Assembly: GCA_001275005.1 (NCBI GenBank)
Contig: JWZX01001918.1
Coordinates: 1-15,428 of the forward strand
Direction: 5' to 3'
Length of the DNA: 15,428 nucleotides
Origin: Chrysochromulina tobinii
Lineage: Eukaryota; Haptophyta; Prymnesiales; Chrysochromulinaceae
Below, in pieces: positions 15,275 through 15,428 of the stretch. The notes below the pieces were generated by a model. The model searched no databases, had not been told where the DNA came from, and saw nothing but the letters and a program-made list of their open reading frames with translations. A program made the translations under genes and the position numbers. Within the stretch, counting starts at the first letter, position 1. Every line of letters begins with the position of its first letter.

Positions 15275-15428
15275 TGCGACGCGACGAGACTTCAAACTTG
15301 TGGAAGCTCCGATACCGGTACTGGTACATGTACATAGATCCCGAGTGAGAGGGTCCCGCCCTGGACCCTCTGGGGGTCCGGCTGGACCCCTGGACCCTCT
15401 GGACCCTCCTCTGGACCCTATCTGGACC
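15275..15428. other. 5' flanking region of the hexosaminidase gene
   Basis: This is presumably promoter and 5' untranslated sequence of the minus-strand gene 4. It carries a GTAC-rich patch (15314-15333) next to a GGACCC-based repeat that runs off the right edge of the window. The reading frame of gene 4 stays open through it but without an ATG, so an upstream coding exon beyond the window is not strictly excluded. Confidence 0.5.
15348..15428. repeat. Irregular CTGGACCCT repeat array with two hairpins
   Basis: Six CTGGACC-centred units lie between 15361 and the window end with irregular spacing. Two inverted copies make stems: 15348-15356 with 15363-15371 (9 bp, 6-base loop) and 15373-15379 with 15384-15390 (7 bp, 4-base loop). 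The array is cut by the window edge. It could be a minisatellite or the edge of a larger repeat or mobile element. Confidence 0.75.

Noticed and set aside
15275-15295. N-terminal extension of the hexosaminidase from a TTG at 15295
   Set aside because: The first real ATG at 15274 begins a signal-peptide-like sequence; the seven extra residues are basic and unsupported.

Overview
The window looks like nuclear DNA of a GC-rich eukaryotic microalga, most likely a haptophyte of the Emiliania/Chrysochromulina/Prymnesium kind. This is inferred from the strong GC bias, the codon-repeat microsatellites inside coding sequence, the eukaryote-only domain families (PHD finger, Skp1, F-box, protein kinase, GH20 with a signal peptide) and a 28-residue leucine-rich repeat with an IGDEGAKAIAEALKVN core, a style I associate with haptophyte genomes. 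The exact species cannot be read from the sequence. No bacterial operon signals, tRNA, rRNA, CRISPR array or mobile-element gene was seen.

Layout: four protein genes, each apparently readable as one uninterrupted exon. (1) 394-7776 (+) encodes a 2460-residue flavin amine oxidase of the LSD1/polyamine-oxidase superfamily. Its catalytic domain is split by about 1,700 residues of zinc fingers, low-complexity repeats and chromatin-reader-like modules, and it ends in a PHD finger. (2) 8552-10798 (+) encodes a Skp1-like domain, an F-box and a nine-unit LRR array in one polypeptide. (3) 11052-12527 (+) encodes a divergent serine/threonine protein kinase with an HLD/DYG active site. (4) 13196-15274 (-), convergent to the kinase, encodes a secreted GH20 beta-N-acetylhexosaminidase with a C-terminal ricin-B-type lectin domain. 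For genes 1 and 2 the longest reading frame starts at GTG, and for genes 3 and 4 at TTG. I therefore used the first in-frame ATG in each case, which fits the domain content better.

The genes do not form an obvious pathway: a chromatin regulator, a possible self-contained ubiquitin-ligase adaptor, a signalling kinase and a secreted glycosidase. Genes 1-3 share a strand, with gaps of 775 bp and 253 bp. The gap between the convergent genes 3 and 4 is 668 bp and holds no recognisable gene. The most notable observations are the Skp1-F-box-LRR fusion, the amine oxidase with a giant insertion near the place where LSD1 carries its tower, and short tandem duplications that lie exactly over the stop codons of both convergent genes.
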